Part shown: positions 1 to 8,974 of the stretch, piece after piece
Layout: each line of letters opens with the position of its first letter
Numbering within the stretch: position 1 is the first letter of the stretch
Position numbers and translations under genes: made by a program
Assembly (NCBI GenBank): GCA_003094555.1
Contig: NATW01000093.1
Coordinates: 1-36,626, forward strand
DNA from: a gamma proteobacterium symbiont of Ctena orbiculata
Lineage (GTDB): Bacteria; Pseudomonadota; Gammaproteobacteria; Chromatiales; Chromatiaceae
DNA length: 36,626 nucleotides
Direction: 5' to 3'
The notes under the pieces: generated by a model
Databases searched by the model: none
Seen by the model: the letters and a program-made list of their open reading frames with translations, nothing else
Told to the model about the DNA's origin: nothing

Positions 1-2214
1 ACCGTTACCATCATCGATGGTGTAGGTGAAGGTGTCGGTGCCGTTGAAGTCTGGGTTCGGAGTATAGACAGGATTGCCCGTCACAGGATCGATTGCTACC
101 GATCCATTGGTTCCCTGGGTTACTGAAGTGACAGTCAGGGTATCACCGTCTGGGTCGCTGTCATTTGGTAAAACGTCCACCGTGACAGGAACATCTTCAT
201 TGGTGCCTACTGCATCGTCGGTAGCAAGAGGCGCGTCATTCACTGCACCTACAGTAACCGTGACGGTAGCCGTATCCGTACCGCCGTTGCCATCGTCGAT
301 GGTGTAGGTGAAGGTGTCGGTTCCGTTGAAATCCGGGTTCGGGGTGTAAACAGGATTCCCTGATACCGGATCAATCGAGACGGTACCATTGGCCCCTTGG
401 GTTACTGAAGTGACAGTCAGGGTATCACCGTCTGGATCACTGTCGTTGGGTAAAACATCAATCGTGACAGGGGTATCTTCGTTTGTACCAATCGCATCAT
501 CAGTCGCGACCGGCGCATCGTTAACACCACCTACGTTGACTGTAACAGTTGCTGTATCGGTGCCACCGTTACCATCATCGATGGTGTAGGTGAAGGTGTC
601 GGTGCCGTTGAAGTCTGGGTTCGGAGTATAGACAGGATTGCCCGTCACAGGATCAATTGTGACACTACCATTGGCACCTTGAGTGACAGCTGTCACTGTC
701 AGCGCATCGCCATCTGGATCGCTATCATTCGGCAGGACTGCAACTGTAACAGGTGTATCTTCGTTAGTGCCAGTCGCATCATCGGTCGCCACCGGTGCAT
801 CATTTACACCACCCACAGTAACCGTGACGGTAGCCGTATCGGTGCCACCATTACCATCGGTGATGGTATAGGTGAAGCTATCTGTACCGGTGAAGTTCGT
901 GTTTGGGGTATAGACAGGATTGCCTGTCACAGGATCAATTGTGACACTACCATTGGCACCTTGAGTGACAGCAGTCACTGTTAGCACGTCGCCATCTGGA
1001 TCGCTATCATTCGGCAGAACTGCAACTGTAACAGGTGTATCTTCGTTAGTGCCAGTCGCATCATCGGTCGCCACGGGTGCATCGTTAACACCACCCACAG
1101 TAACCGTAACGGTAGCCGTATCGGTGCCGCCATTGCCATCATCGATGGTATAGGTGAAGGTGTCGGTACCATTGAAGTCTGGATTCGGAGTGTAGACAGG
1201 GTTGCCACTAACCGGATCAATAGCAACAGTTCCGTTGGTTCCCTGGGTCACTGAGGTAACCGTCAGGGTGTCACCGTCGGGATCACTATCGTTGGGCAGT
1301 ACATCAACAGTAACAGGGGTATCTTCATTTGTGCCGATGGTATCGTCAGTAGCCACGGGTGCATCGTTGACACCACCAACAGTAACCGTGACTGTAGCGG
1401 TATCGGTACCACCATTGCCATCATCTACGGTGTAGGTGAAGGTATCAGTGCCGGTGAAGTTCGTGTTTGGGGCATAGACAGGATTTCCTGTCACAGGGTC
1501 GAGGGTAACACTACCGTTAGTACCTTGAGTGACAGCAGTCACCGTTAGTGCATCGCCGTCGGGATCGCTATCATTCGGCAGGACTGCGATTGTAACAGGC
1601 GTATCTTCGTTGGTTCCTACTACATCATCGGTGGCAACCGGTGCTTCGTTTACACCTCCTACATTAACCGTTACGGTCGCAGTATCTGTGCCGCCGTTAC
1701 CATCATCGATGGTATAGGTAAAAGTATCTGTGCCGGTGAATGCTGGATTCGGAGTATAGATCGGATTGCCAGTGACTGGATCGATAGATACTGAACCGTT
1801 GGCTCCCTGGGTGAACGAGGTCACACTCAAGGTATCACCTTCCGGATCGGTATCATTCGTCAATACAGCTATAGTGACCGGGGTGTCTTCACTTGTACTC
1901 GCAATATCACTATTGGCAACAGGCCCATCATTGACGCCACCAGCCACTGTGATCATTACTGTGGCAGAATCATAGCCCCCATTCCCATCACTGACTGTGT
2001 AGGTAAATGAATCAGTGCCTGTAAAACCGGCATTAGGTGTGTATTGATAGGATCCGTTTGAATTTTGTACCAGTGTGCCATTGGATGGTTGAGTATTACT
2101 GGTAACTGAAAGCCTATCTCCCTCAGGATCTGAGTCATTTCCAAGCACAAAGATACCGACTGGAGTATTTTCCTGAGTTGCGACCATGTCATTATCAGCT
2201 TCTGGCGGATCATT
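1..2214 (-). repeat. In-frame 282-bp tandem repeat array inside the adhesin gene
   Basis: Unit boundaries (the Asn codon of the NDxPVA linker) fall at 2214, 1932, 1650, 1368, 1086, 804, 522 and 240, all exactly 282 bp (94 codons) apart. This gives seven complete units plus a partial one at the edge. Units share long identical stretches: about 90 bp at 2-91 recurs at 566-655. The blocks starting near 658 and 940 are almost identical for nearly 200 bp. Each unit encodes an Ig/cadherin-like extracellular domain. Confidence 0.95.
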
Positions 2215-3978
2215 GACTGGAACAACATGAATTATTGAGACTGCGCTATTACTGTTACCATCACCATCGTTCAGAGTAATGTTAAGAATACGATCAACTG
2301 TTTGCGGAAAGTCACTAGTATTGACAAAATGAACAGCCTGAAGGGCTTGTTCGTACTCAGCAAGAGTTGCTGTACCTGTCAATGTCACCGTTGAGTCATC
2401 GACAACCGATGCTGTAATACCAATTGGCAATCCACGAACGATTAAATGATCGAATGACTGATGGTTGGTCAACACGACAGTTGCACTTTCTATATTTGTA
2501 TCGTCGACATCTGTAATGACAACATCATCATCTACAACAGAAACTGCTGATCCGTCTTCAATAAAAGTGGTTTCATAACCAGTACCAGTTGCACTGCTGT
2601 CATCGCCATCCAGATCAATTTCAGCAAGATCGTTTACACCATTGACTTCTATACGGGTTACAGCGATCTCGCTATCGAGCTCCCCGTCATTTACCGTGAC
2701 TTGTATAATACGAGTCTCGGCAGATGGATTTTGGCTTGTATTCTCAAAGGTGATGGCGCGAATGGCGTTCTGGTAATCAGCCAGAGTGCCTTCACCACTG
2801 ATTGTGATGCTATTGCCATTGATCGCCGCGGAAAGTCCTGCTGGCATATCACCAAAAGCCAACACATCATCTGCCTGGGGATTGGTCAGAGTGACTGTTG
2901 CACTCTGTAATGTCTCACTATCGACATCCGATACTGAGGTATCAATATCGGCAATTGAAATTGCCGCATCGCCTTCAGTAAAGGTTGTCAGGAAGTCATA
3001 ACCCGTATCGCTAGAATCATTAGCATCAAGATCAACCACGGGGGGATCATTGACGGCCTGAACTGTAACAGTTGTGATTGCAGTATTACTGTCGAACTCA
3101 CCGTCATTGACTGTTACTTCTATAATACGGGGGGTTTCATCAGGATTATCCGTGGTGTTTACAAATCCAATATCACGGATAGCTTGTGCGTAGACTTGCG
3201 GTGTCGCGGATCCACTTAACAACACTGTAATGACGCCAGGCACACTGGTATCCACGACAACATTCAAACCGCTAATCGTCGAAACATCCAACTGATCACC
3301 AAGCTGTGCATTGGTCAGCACGATTCTTGCGCTTTCCAGTATCTTGCCATCTGGATTGGAAACCTGGATATCCGCATCGGCTATGGGCAATGGCCCGCCA
3401 TTCTCCACAAAATGACTGAGATACCCGACACCTACCTGTGAATTATCATCACCATCCAGATCAATGGTGGGCAAGAGATTAATGATCGATGATGTCTCAT
3501 CGGATTGAGCGAAACTGATAACCAATCCTTCAGTTTCATGTCCGCTGTCAGGTGTGGTTTGAGCACCGGTTCTCTCGACGGTGACAAAACTAGTACCTTC
3601 ATTGTCTGCCGCAGCTTCACCAGGGCCTGCAGCCGGAGCTTCCTGGATGGATGTTGGATCTTCGCCCAACAGGATTGCCTGTTGAATCGCATCAATTGAA
3701 GCGGCATATTCTGAGCCATCCTCAGGGGTGGTGGTCTGATAGACATCGGCATCGAGCATGCCCTGCGAGTTACGCCCCAGGGTAAGATTGCCACCGTCAT
3801 TGAAAACTATTTCAATGCTCCCAAGGTCACCTGTCACTATCTGTTCATCGGCAAACACAAGATCGCCAACCTGCAAGGTTCTGGTGACACCATCACTACC
3901 GGTTGCAGTTACTTCACCAATCACTTGACGTACAAAGCCAATAACCTGTCCTGATGCCTGGGTTGCTTGATTAGCCAT
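1..3978 (-). CDS. lapA: LapA-like giant biofilm adhesin, N-terminal part (runs off left edge)
   Basis: The frame stays open from the ATG at 3978 to the window edge, giving 1326 codons without a stop. Residues 1-125 resemble the LapA/BpfA retention module, which folds in the periplasm and plugs the outer-membrane secretion pore. It ends in DPTSIQEAPAAG, with Ala116-Ala117 matching the di-alanine cut by LapG proteases (around 3628-3633). A linker rich in Gly, Ala and Glu follows. Three related domains of about 140 aa, each starting near an LxDxDDSS-type motif, begin near 3475, 3056 and 2640. From 2214 to the edge there are 94-aa cadherin-like 'tandem-95' repeats with NDxPVAxDD linkers. The C-terminal RTX and secretion signal must lie outside. 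Type I export by the LapBC proteins encoded upstream is expected. The family assignment is firm; adhesion targets cannot be read from the sequence. Confidence 0.93.
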   Translation of the reverse strand, partial: MANQATQASGQVIGFVRQVIGEVTATGSDGVTRTLQVGDLVFADEQIVTGDLGSIEIVFNDGGNLTLGRNSQGMLDADVYQTTTPEDGSEYAASIDAIQQAILLGEDPTSIQEAPAAGPGEAAADNEGTSFVTVERTGAQTTPDSGHETEGLVISFAQSDETSSIINLLPTIDLDGDDNSQVGVGYLSHFVENGGPLPIADADIQVSNPDGKILESARIVLTNAQLGDQLDVSTISGLNVVVDTSVPGVITVLLSGSATPQVYAQAIRDIGFVNTTDNPDETPRIIEVTVNDGEFDSNTAITTVTVQAVNDPPVVDLDANDSSDTGYDFLTTFTEGDAAISIADIDTSVSDVDSETLQSATVTLTNPQADDVLAFGDMPAGLSAAINGNSITISGEGTLADYQNAIRAITFENTSQNPSAETRIIQVTVNDGELDSEIAVTRIEVNGVNDLAEIDLDGDDSSATGTGYETTFIEDGSAVSVVDDDVVITDVDDTNIESATVVLTNHQSFDHLIVRGLPIGITASVVDDSTVTLTGTATLAEYEQALQAVHFVNTSDFPQTVDRILNITLNDGDGNSNSAVSIIHVVPVNDPPEADNDMVATQENTPVGIFVLGNDSDPEGDRLSVTSNTQPSNGTLVQNSNGSYQYTPNAGFTGTDSFTYTVSDGNGGYDSATVMITVAGGVNDGPVANSDIASTSEDTPVTIAVLTNDTDPEGDTLSVTSFTQGANGSVSIDPVTGNPIYTPNPAFTGTDTFTYTIDDGNGGTDTATVTVNVGGVNEAPVATDDVVGTNEDTPVTIAVLPNDSDPDGDALTVTAVTQGTNGSVTLDPVTGNPVYAPNTNFTGTDTFTYTVDDGNGGTDTATVTVTVGGVNDAPVATDDTIGTNEDTPVTVDVLPNDSDPDGDTLTVTSVTQGTNGTVAIDPVSGNPVYTPNPDFNGTDTFTYTIDDGNGGTDTATVTVTVGGVNDAPVATDDATGTNEDTPVTVAVLPNDSDPDGDVLTVTAVTQGANGSVTIDPVTGNPVYTPNTNFTGTDSFTYTITDGNGGTDTATVTVTVGGVNDAPVATDDATGTNEDTPVTVAVLPNDSDPDGDALTVTAVTQGANGSVTIDPVTGNPVYTPNPDFNGTDTFTYTIDDGNGGTDTATVTVNVGGVNDAPVATDDAIGTNEDTPVTIDVLPNDSDPDGDTLTVTSVTQGANGTVSIDPVSGNPVYTPNPDFNGTDTFTYTIDDGNGGTDTATVTVTVGAVNDAPLATDDAVGTNEDVPVTVDVLPNDSDPDGDTLTVTSVTQGTNGSVAIDPVTGNPVYTPNPDFNGTDTFTYTIDDGNG

Positions 3979-4084
3979 CTTTGCCTCTACGATTCAGATC
4001 AATTTTGTTTGCTTCGAGGATCCGGCAGATGCGCCTGATCACCCTATTATCACTAATTTTCGTCGATTAAGATCGGCCTGCCTA

Positions 4085-4100
4085 TTGTACCTTGGTACAA
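4085..4100. promoter_or_regulatory. Palindrome upstream of the adhesin gene (candidate operator)
   Basis: TTGTACC-TT-GGTACAA is a perfect inverted repeat with 7-bp arms and a 2-bp spacer. It lies 106 bp before the adhesin start, in the 174-bp gap between the adhesin and the LuxR-type regulator gene. On the adhesin strand the right arm overlaps a TACAAT that could act as a -10 box. The 7-2-7 geometry suits a dimeric LuxR/NarL-type protein. Binding by the neighbouring regulator is inference. Confidence 0.45.
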
Positions 4101-4152
4101 TGCATACCTTATTGAATATATTGGATATTTTTGATTCTGACGTGAGCTGCGA

Positions 4153-4899
4153 TCAAGTATTGATCAACAGGCCTAGCTGGAGGCGGTCTTTAGTCGTTGT
4201 CTTCCTAAAAATAGAGCTTAGGTGAGCCTTGACAGTTCTCTCAGTGATGTCGAGTTTTTTCGCAATGACTTTATTACTGTCACCGGCACCCACAAGACGG
4301 GCAATTTCACTTTCACGATCGGTAAGCTTTGCCAATTTCGCTTCGATGTCCGCTTTATTGCCATCATCCGTCAGTTTAGACGGGCTCACTGCGCTCAGTC
4401 TGCTCATCAGCTTGAACAACAGACTTCGACCCACCCACACTTCACCCATCCGTACCAGTTCAACGGCCTTGAGCAGAAGTGCATGGGAAATGTACCGATT
4501 GCAGTAGCCCTTGATGCCATTAGTGATCAAATAGAGCCCTTCGACATCATTTGGTGCTGCGGAAAGAACTATGAAGGCAACCTTCGGAAACTGTTGGCAG
4601 AGTAGCTGTGGTATTTGTTGGTAATCCTCGCCAAATAGATCAAGATCAACAAGTACAATCTCGGCCTGGCCCTTTTTCAAGCTACTTATCAGCGCCTCGG
4701 GTGTCGCGACAGACGATGGGTTTTCCACACCATTCAGTGCTTCATGCCAGCGTCTTGCAACTATCTCATCAGAACTACACAGTAAGATTTTTTTGGCCAT
4801 GGGGATGACCTGCCGTTTAGCATCGGCATTGGGACTTTCATTCCCCTTTGTACGATCACTCGACAACTGATCGGTTTTGGGATTGATCGATAACTGCAT
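4153..4899 (-). CDS. LuxR/NarL-type response regulator with atypical receiver
   Basis: The 248-aa protein has a receiver-like domain at about 36-155 and a C-terminal LuxR HTH (LTDRESEIARLVGAG ... ITERTVKAHLSSIFRK) at about 185-245. The likely phospho-acceptor is Asp85 in VLVDLDLF. The acidic pair that normally binds Mg2+ is replaced by Ser42-Ser43 (ILLCSSDE), and the conserved Lys after the GY motif appears to be Arg (GYCNRY). Phosphorylation may therefore be weak or absent. The ATG at 4899 lies 4 nt after the lapC stop and a GTG at 4902 only 1 nt after it, which suggests translational coupling to the secretion genes. A later ATG at 4800 would remove a poorly conserved 33-residue leader. The adhesin gene follows in the same direction, so it is the obvious candidate target. 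Confidence 0.85.
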   Translation of the reverse strand: MQLSINPKTDQLSSDRTKGNESPNADAKRQVIPMAKKILLCSSDEIVARRWHEALNGVENPSSVATPEALISSLKKGQAEIVLVDLDLFGEDYQQIPQLLCQQFPKVAFIVLSAAPNDVEGLYLITNGIKGYCNRYISHALLLKAVELVRMGEVWVGRSLLFKLMSRLSAVSPSKLTDDGNKADIEAKLAKLTDRESEIARLVGAGDSNKVIAKKLDITERTVKAHLSSIFRKTTTKDRLQLGLLINT

Positions 4900-4903
4900 C
4901 ACC

Positions 4904-6322
4904 TTATCGTTCTCTCAATGCCCTGCCTTTAGCACGCAATAACGGTTTGAAGAGATACTCGAGGACACTCTTTTTCCCGGTAAGAATATCGACCTCTGCC
5001 TGCATCCCGGAAATGATCGGCAATGCCTTTTCCTGGGTGCCCAGATCTGTTTTGTCCGTTCTTACCCGTACAAGATAGTAACTATCCTGTTCGTGCTCCT
5101 CCTTGATGGTATCGGCACTGATATGCTCAACTTTACCCGTCAGAGCGCCATAGATGGCAAAGTCATAGGCGGTCAGTTTTACGATTGCCTTCTGACCCGG
5201 GTGAAGAAACGCAATGTCTTTTGGACCGACCTTTGCCTCAACCAGCAGGGAATCATCCAAAGGCACTATTTCCAGCAACTCCATACCAGGTTGTATAACA
5301 CCGCCCAGGGTGTTGATCATGACCTGCTTGACCTTACCCTTGACTGGTGAACGCACCGCGGTACGGGTTACCCGATCTTCCAGTGCTATGCTTGTCTCCT
5401 GCAGCTGAGAGAGTTCTGCGAGCACCTCATTCAGTTCCACATGGGCCTCGTTCTGAAAACGAATTAAAATCTCAGAGACCTTTTGCTCTGCCTCTTCAAG
5501 ACGGGATTTCATACGCGGGATAGTCAAACTGGCTGTCTCGAGTTCCCCCTCCAGCTCACTGACCTCCTTTTCAAGGCGTAGGATTTCGACTTCAGATATT
5601 GCCCCAGCCTTCAATAATGGCTTGGATAGATTCAGCTCTTTGTTGACTAGTGACAGATTGCGTTTCACTCTTGCGCTTTTTACATTGAGTTCATTGATTT
5701 CCTGACGTATCTGTTCAACCTGCTTGGACAGAATCGATCGATTGGTCTGTAACTCTTTTTGGCGTGAATTAAACAGGCCCTGTTCCTGGTTTATCAGGGC
5801 TGGATATTTGCCAGACAGCCCAGGAGGTGCCTCGAATGCCTGATTATGGGTCTCAGCCTGCAGCCTGGCGGCTTTTGCCTTCAGTGCCCAGAACTGTAAC
5901 CGGGTCTCCCTCAAGGAAGAGGAGAAACGCGTGTCATCCAGCTGCATCAATACCTGTCCCTGCTCCACGGTGTCGCCAGCCTGCACATATAGAGCAGAAA
6001 GAATCCCCCCTTCTAGATTCTGAATGACCTGGATCTGGCTGGAGGGGATTACCTTACCAACCCCCCTTGTCACCTCATCCAGCTCAGCCCAGCTGGCCCA
6101 AATGATGGCCAGTATGAAGATAAAAAACACCATCCATAGTATGGTGCGCCCACCCCGGGGTGTCTGCACCAGCAGTGCTGCCGTTTTATCGTCCATGAAA
6201 TCCTTATCCCCGTTACCTGCCATTTCAGGTTTGAAGGACAGTTGTTCCGCCTGCATGCCTGCTTCTATTTTTTGAGACTGAGTATTCACCCTTTGATCCA
6301 ATCTACTCTCTATTTCGTTCAC
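4904..6322 (-). CDS. lapC: Type I secretion membrane fusion protein (HlyD family, LapC)
   Basis: The 472-aa inner-membrane-anchored adaptor links the ABC exporter to a TolC-like channel. It has a cytoplasmic N-terminus of about 58 residues and one membrane segment at 60-79 (ILWMVFFIFILAIIWASW). A biotinyl-lipoyl-like hairpin follows around 95-130 (NLEGGILSALYVQAGDTVEQG), then a long coiled coil at about 135-305. A beta-barrel region ends in the HlyD signature (PIISGMQAEVDILTGKKSVL) near the C-terminus. The start is GTG, overlapping the lapB stop by 4 bp (GTGA), so the two are translationally coupled. Length and domain order are normal for LapC/AggC-type adaptors. The outer-membrane partner is not encoded here. 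Confidence 0.93.
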   Translation of the reverse strand: MNEIESRLDQRVNTQSQKIEAGMQAEQLSFKPEMAGNGDKDFMDDKTAALLVQTPRGGRTILWMVFFIFILAIIWASWAELDEVTRGVGKVIPSSQIQVIQNLEGGILSALYVQAGDTVEQGQVLMQLDDTRFSSSLRETRLQFWALKAKAARLQAETHNQAFEAPPGLSGKYPALINQEQGLFNSRQKELQTNRSILSKQVEQIRQEINELNVKSARVKRNLSLVNKELNLSKPLLKAGAISEVEILRLEKEVSELEGELETASLTIPRMKSRLEEAEQKVSEILIRFQNEAHVELNEVLAELSQLQETSIALEDRVTRTAVRSPVKGKVKQVMINTLGGVIQPGMELLEIVPLDDSLLVEAKVGPKDIAFLHPGQKAIVKLTAYDFAIYGALTGKVEHISADTIKEEHEQDSYYLVRVRTDKTDLGTQEKALPIISGMQAEVDILTGKKSVLEYLFKPLLRAKGRALRER

Positions 6323-8511
6323 TTGGCAGCGATACCACCACGGCTCTGTTTCAGGGCTTCAAGAACTTGCTCCTTCGAACCATCGGCAATGACCCGGCCG
6401 GCATCGATAACGATCAGGCGATCGACCAGGTCTAGCAGCGACGAACGATGGGTTACCAGGATCAAGGTTTTATCCTTCGCATACACAGAAAGCTGTCGCT
6501 TCAGGAGCGCTTCGGTACTGTTGTCCATGGAGTTGCTGGGCTCATCCAACATGAGCACAGGAGGGTCGAGCAGCAGTGCCCGGGCGATGGCGATGGCCTG
6601 ACGCTGCCCACCAGAAAGCTGTTCACCCCGCTCTCCCACCTGCATATCGAAGCCATGCGGGTGTTGATTGACGAAATCCATCACCCCGGCAATCTTCGCC
6701 ACTTCCAGTATCTCGTTGTCATCCGCATAGGGGGCACCGAGAACAATATTCTCCCTGACACTGCCATAAAAGAGCATGATGTCCTGCGGCACATAACCGA
6801 TACTGCGCCGAAGATCTGCGGGATCTACCTGGCGCAGGTCTGCACCATCGATGCGTACAGCACCGGAGTCGGGATCATAGAGACCCAGCATGAGCTTCTC
6901 GATTGTGGTCTTGCCCGATCCCACCTTGCCGATGATTGCGACCTTCTCACCGGCGGATATCGTCAAGGAGATGTTTCTTAATGCCACCTTCTCTTCACCC
7001 GGATAGCTGAAGCTGACATCATCCAGTTCAATATCACCTTGGAACTGCTCCCGGCTGAGGAAGGATTTGTCTTCCGGTCGTTCGATAGGCAGTTCCATCA
7101 CATTGTTGAGGCTACCCAGTGCGGTCTTCGCCTGATAATAGCGAACAGCCAGGTTCGCCACCTGGGCCATTGGAGCCAAGGCACGCCCCACCAAAATCAC
7201 ACCGGCGATCAAGGCCCCCATGCTGAGCTCTCCTTCAGCTATCAGATAGACCCCGAGAACGACAATTCCAACTTGAGACATCTGCTGGAAAAAGGTTGCC
7301 ACATTGGAAACCGAAGCTGACAGCAGACGGGACCGAACACCCCAGTGGGCGATATGACCAGTCAGTTGCTCCCACTTTCGCTGCACCTCACTCTCGGCAC
7401 CCAGATGTTTTATTGTCTCAACAGCGGTAAGGGACTCAATCAGTGTCGCCCCCTTTTGCGCGGATGCGCGATAGGTCGCTTCGACCGAACGCCGGAGTGG
7501 CGATTGGATCAATATCCCATACACAATCACAATGGGTATGCAGACCAGGGGTACATATACCAATGGCCCGCCGATAAACCAAATGACCAGGAGAAACAGC
7601 AGAACAAAGGGTAGATCGACCAGGGTTACAACGGTGGCCGAGGTAATAAAATCCCGGATACTTTCGAACTCGCGCAGATTGTTGGCAAAAGCGCCTACCG
7701 AGGGCGGACGTGCCGCCATCTTGATACCGAGAACACGCTCGAACAGCATCGCGGAAAGCAAGATATCCGACTTTTTCCCGGCGACATCGATGAAGTACCC
7801 GCGCAGGCTCCGCATAATCACATCAAATGAATAGACGATGGCTATGCCAATCGCCAGCACCCAAAGGGTCTCGATGGCATTGTTCGGCACTACCCGATCA
7901 TAGACGTTCATAATAAACAGCGGACTCGCCAAAGCGAACACGTTGATAAGAAATGACGAGACCAGCACATCTCGATAGATGCGCCATGATTTTACCAGTG
8001 TCCCCCAAAACCAATGGCGTGAGTGTAGTCTCAAGACCTCGGGAGAACGGTCATCGAAGCGGTGCTCAGAGCGGATAAAGATCGCATATCCCGAGTATTG
8101 CTGCTCGAGTTCATCCAAGGCTATCTGATGCGTGCCTTCACCACTCTCAGGCTGCATAACGGTCAACTGCCCGGCATCTTCACTGCGTTCCATCAAGACA
8201 CAGCTCTGCCTGTTGTTGAGCAATAACACCGCCGGCAGCACCAGGGAGCTTATTTTCTCTATTGGTCTTTGGACTACCCTGGCACTGAGTTGAGCCCGCT
8301 CTGCAGCACGCAGAAAAAGCTCGGGTGTCAGGCGATGATTCTCCAGGGGCAGTCCGGCGCGTAACGCATCATGGGAGTGGACACGCCCATAATAGCGGGT
8401 TAGAAAAACCAGACAATCCAATAGCGGATCATCAAATGCAGATCCATCAGTGGGATGTTTCCACTCCTCCGTTACATCCTGTTGCTGTTGTTGTGCTTTA
8501 ATATCTGACAT
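6319..8511 (-). CDS. lapB: Type I secretion ABC transporter with C39-like domain (LapB)
   Basis: The 730-aa exporter powers adhesin secretion. Residues 25-150 form a C39 peptidase-like domain that lacks the catalytic Cys and His: DPLLDCLVFL stands where active enzymes have DCGLACL. It is thus a substrate-docking domain, as in LapB and HlyB. The transmembrane region spans about 180-460. The nucleotide-binding domain has Walker A GKVGSGKT (528-535), signature LSGGQ (632-636), Walker B VLMLDE (652-657) and His687 in the H-loop. The N-terminus carries a run of Gln. No strong Shine-Dalgarno precedes the ATG at 8511. A weak promoter-like TTGCCA-N18-TACAAC would lie inside the start of the opposite-strand gene 32 bp upstream. 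Otherwise transcription could come from lapGD. Confidence 0.94.
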   Translation of the reverse strand: MSDIKAQQQQQDVTEEWKHPTDGSAFDDPLLDCLVFLTRYYGRVHSHDALRAGLPLENHRLTPELFLRAAERAQLSARVVQRPIEKISSLVLPAVLLLNNRQSCVLMERSEDAGQLTVMQPESGEGTHQIALDELEQQYSGYAIFIRSEHRFDDRSPEVLRLHSRHWFWGTLVKSWRIYRDVLVSSFLINVFALASPLFIMNVYDRVVPNNAIETLWVLAIGIAIVYSFDVIMRSLRGYFIDVAGKKSDILLSAMLFERVLGIKMAARPPSVGAFANNLREFESIRDFITSATVVTLVDLPFVLLFLLVIWFIGGPLVYVPLVCIPIVIVYGILIQSPLRRSVEATYRASAQKGATLIESLTAVETIKHLGAESEVQRKWEQLTGHIAHWGVRSRLLSASVSNVATFFQQMSQVGIVVLGVYLIAEGELSMGALIAGVILVGRALAPMAQVANLAVRYYQAKTALGSLNNVMELPIERPEDKSFLSREQFQGDIELDDVSFSYPGEEKVALRNISLTISAGEKVAIIGKVGSGKTTIEKLMLGLYDPDSGAVRIDGADLRQVDPADLRRSIGYVPQDIMLFYGSVRENIVLGAPYADDNEILEVAKIAGVMDFVNQHPHGFDMQVGERGEQLSGGQRQAIAIARALLLDPPVLMLDEPSNSMDNSTEALLKRQLSVYAKDKTLILVTHRSSLLDLVDRLIVIDAGRVIADGSKEQVLEALKQSRGGIAAK

Positions 8512-8543
8512 GGATTGTTTTGTGACACTTGTTAGGATTCTCT

Positions 8544-8882
8544 ATGTTGTATGCTAAACGCGATACCAATGGCAATATCATCAACCTGTCCGATACGCCT
8601 ACTGCTGATGCGGATGAAGTAGTCAATGCCACCGATGACGAAGTTATCGGGTTTATCTTCCACAACAGCTCCACAACCCTTTCAAAAAAAATACTCTCAG
8701 AGACCGATTCAGGGATGATACGTATCGTCGAGGATCTGATTGAACTGCTCATCCAAAAGAATCTGATCATGTTCACCGATCTACCTAATGCCGCGCAGCA
8801 AAAGATCTTGATGCGCAATCAGATTCGCTCAGTATTCCAACCTGGCGATCCACTCCTCGTCGACGATGACGAACTCCTTTGA
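8544..8882 (+). CDS. Small conserved acidic protein of unknown function on the opposite strand of the lap cluster
   Basis: This 112-aa protein starts MLYAKRDTNGNIINLSD and contains a conserved-looking helical segment (IRIVEDLIELLIQKNLIMF) followed by TDLPNAAQQKIL and an acidic tail (VDDDELL). From memory it resembles short gammaproteobacterial proteins loosely labelled 'tryptophan synthase subunit beta-like'; that label has no functional support, and no catalytic motif is visible. ATG 8544 is chosen over an upstream TTG (8529) because TAGGA lies about 10 nt before it. It is the only plus-strand gene in the left 14.9 kb. It is divergent from lapB with 32 bp between starts, and convergent with lapD with 92 bp between stops. 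A link to adhesin control is only a guess from position. Confidence 0.8.
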   Translation: MLYAKRDTNGNIINLSDTPTADADEVVNATDDEVIGFIFHNSSTTLSKKILSETDSGMIRIVEDLIELLIQKNLIMFTDLPNAAQQKILMRNQIRSVFQPGDPLLVDDDELL

Positions 8883-8974
8883 TTGATTAGCGTCACACGA
8901 ACTAAATTCTTTAATTATCGTGCAGTTGCAGATCAATACAAGCAAACTGCAAGTGACATACCGAGAAGCAACGA

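Noticed and set aside
74-1975. Series of plus-strand reading frames of 60-100 codons, rich in Ser, Val and Thr
   Set aside because: They are shadows of the minus-strand 94-aa adhesin repeats and recur with the same 282-bp period.
1-2214. CRISPR array
   Set aside because: The repeats are 282 bp, contiguous and in-frame coding, with no short direct repeats separated by unique spacers.
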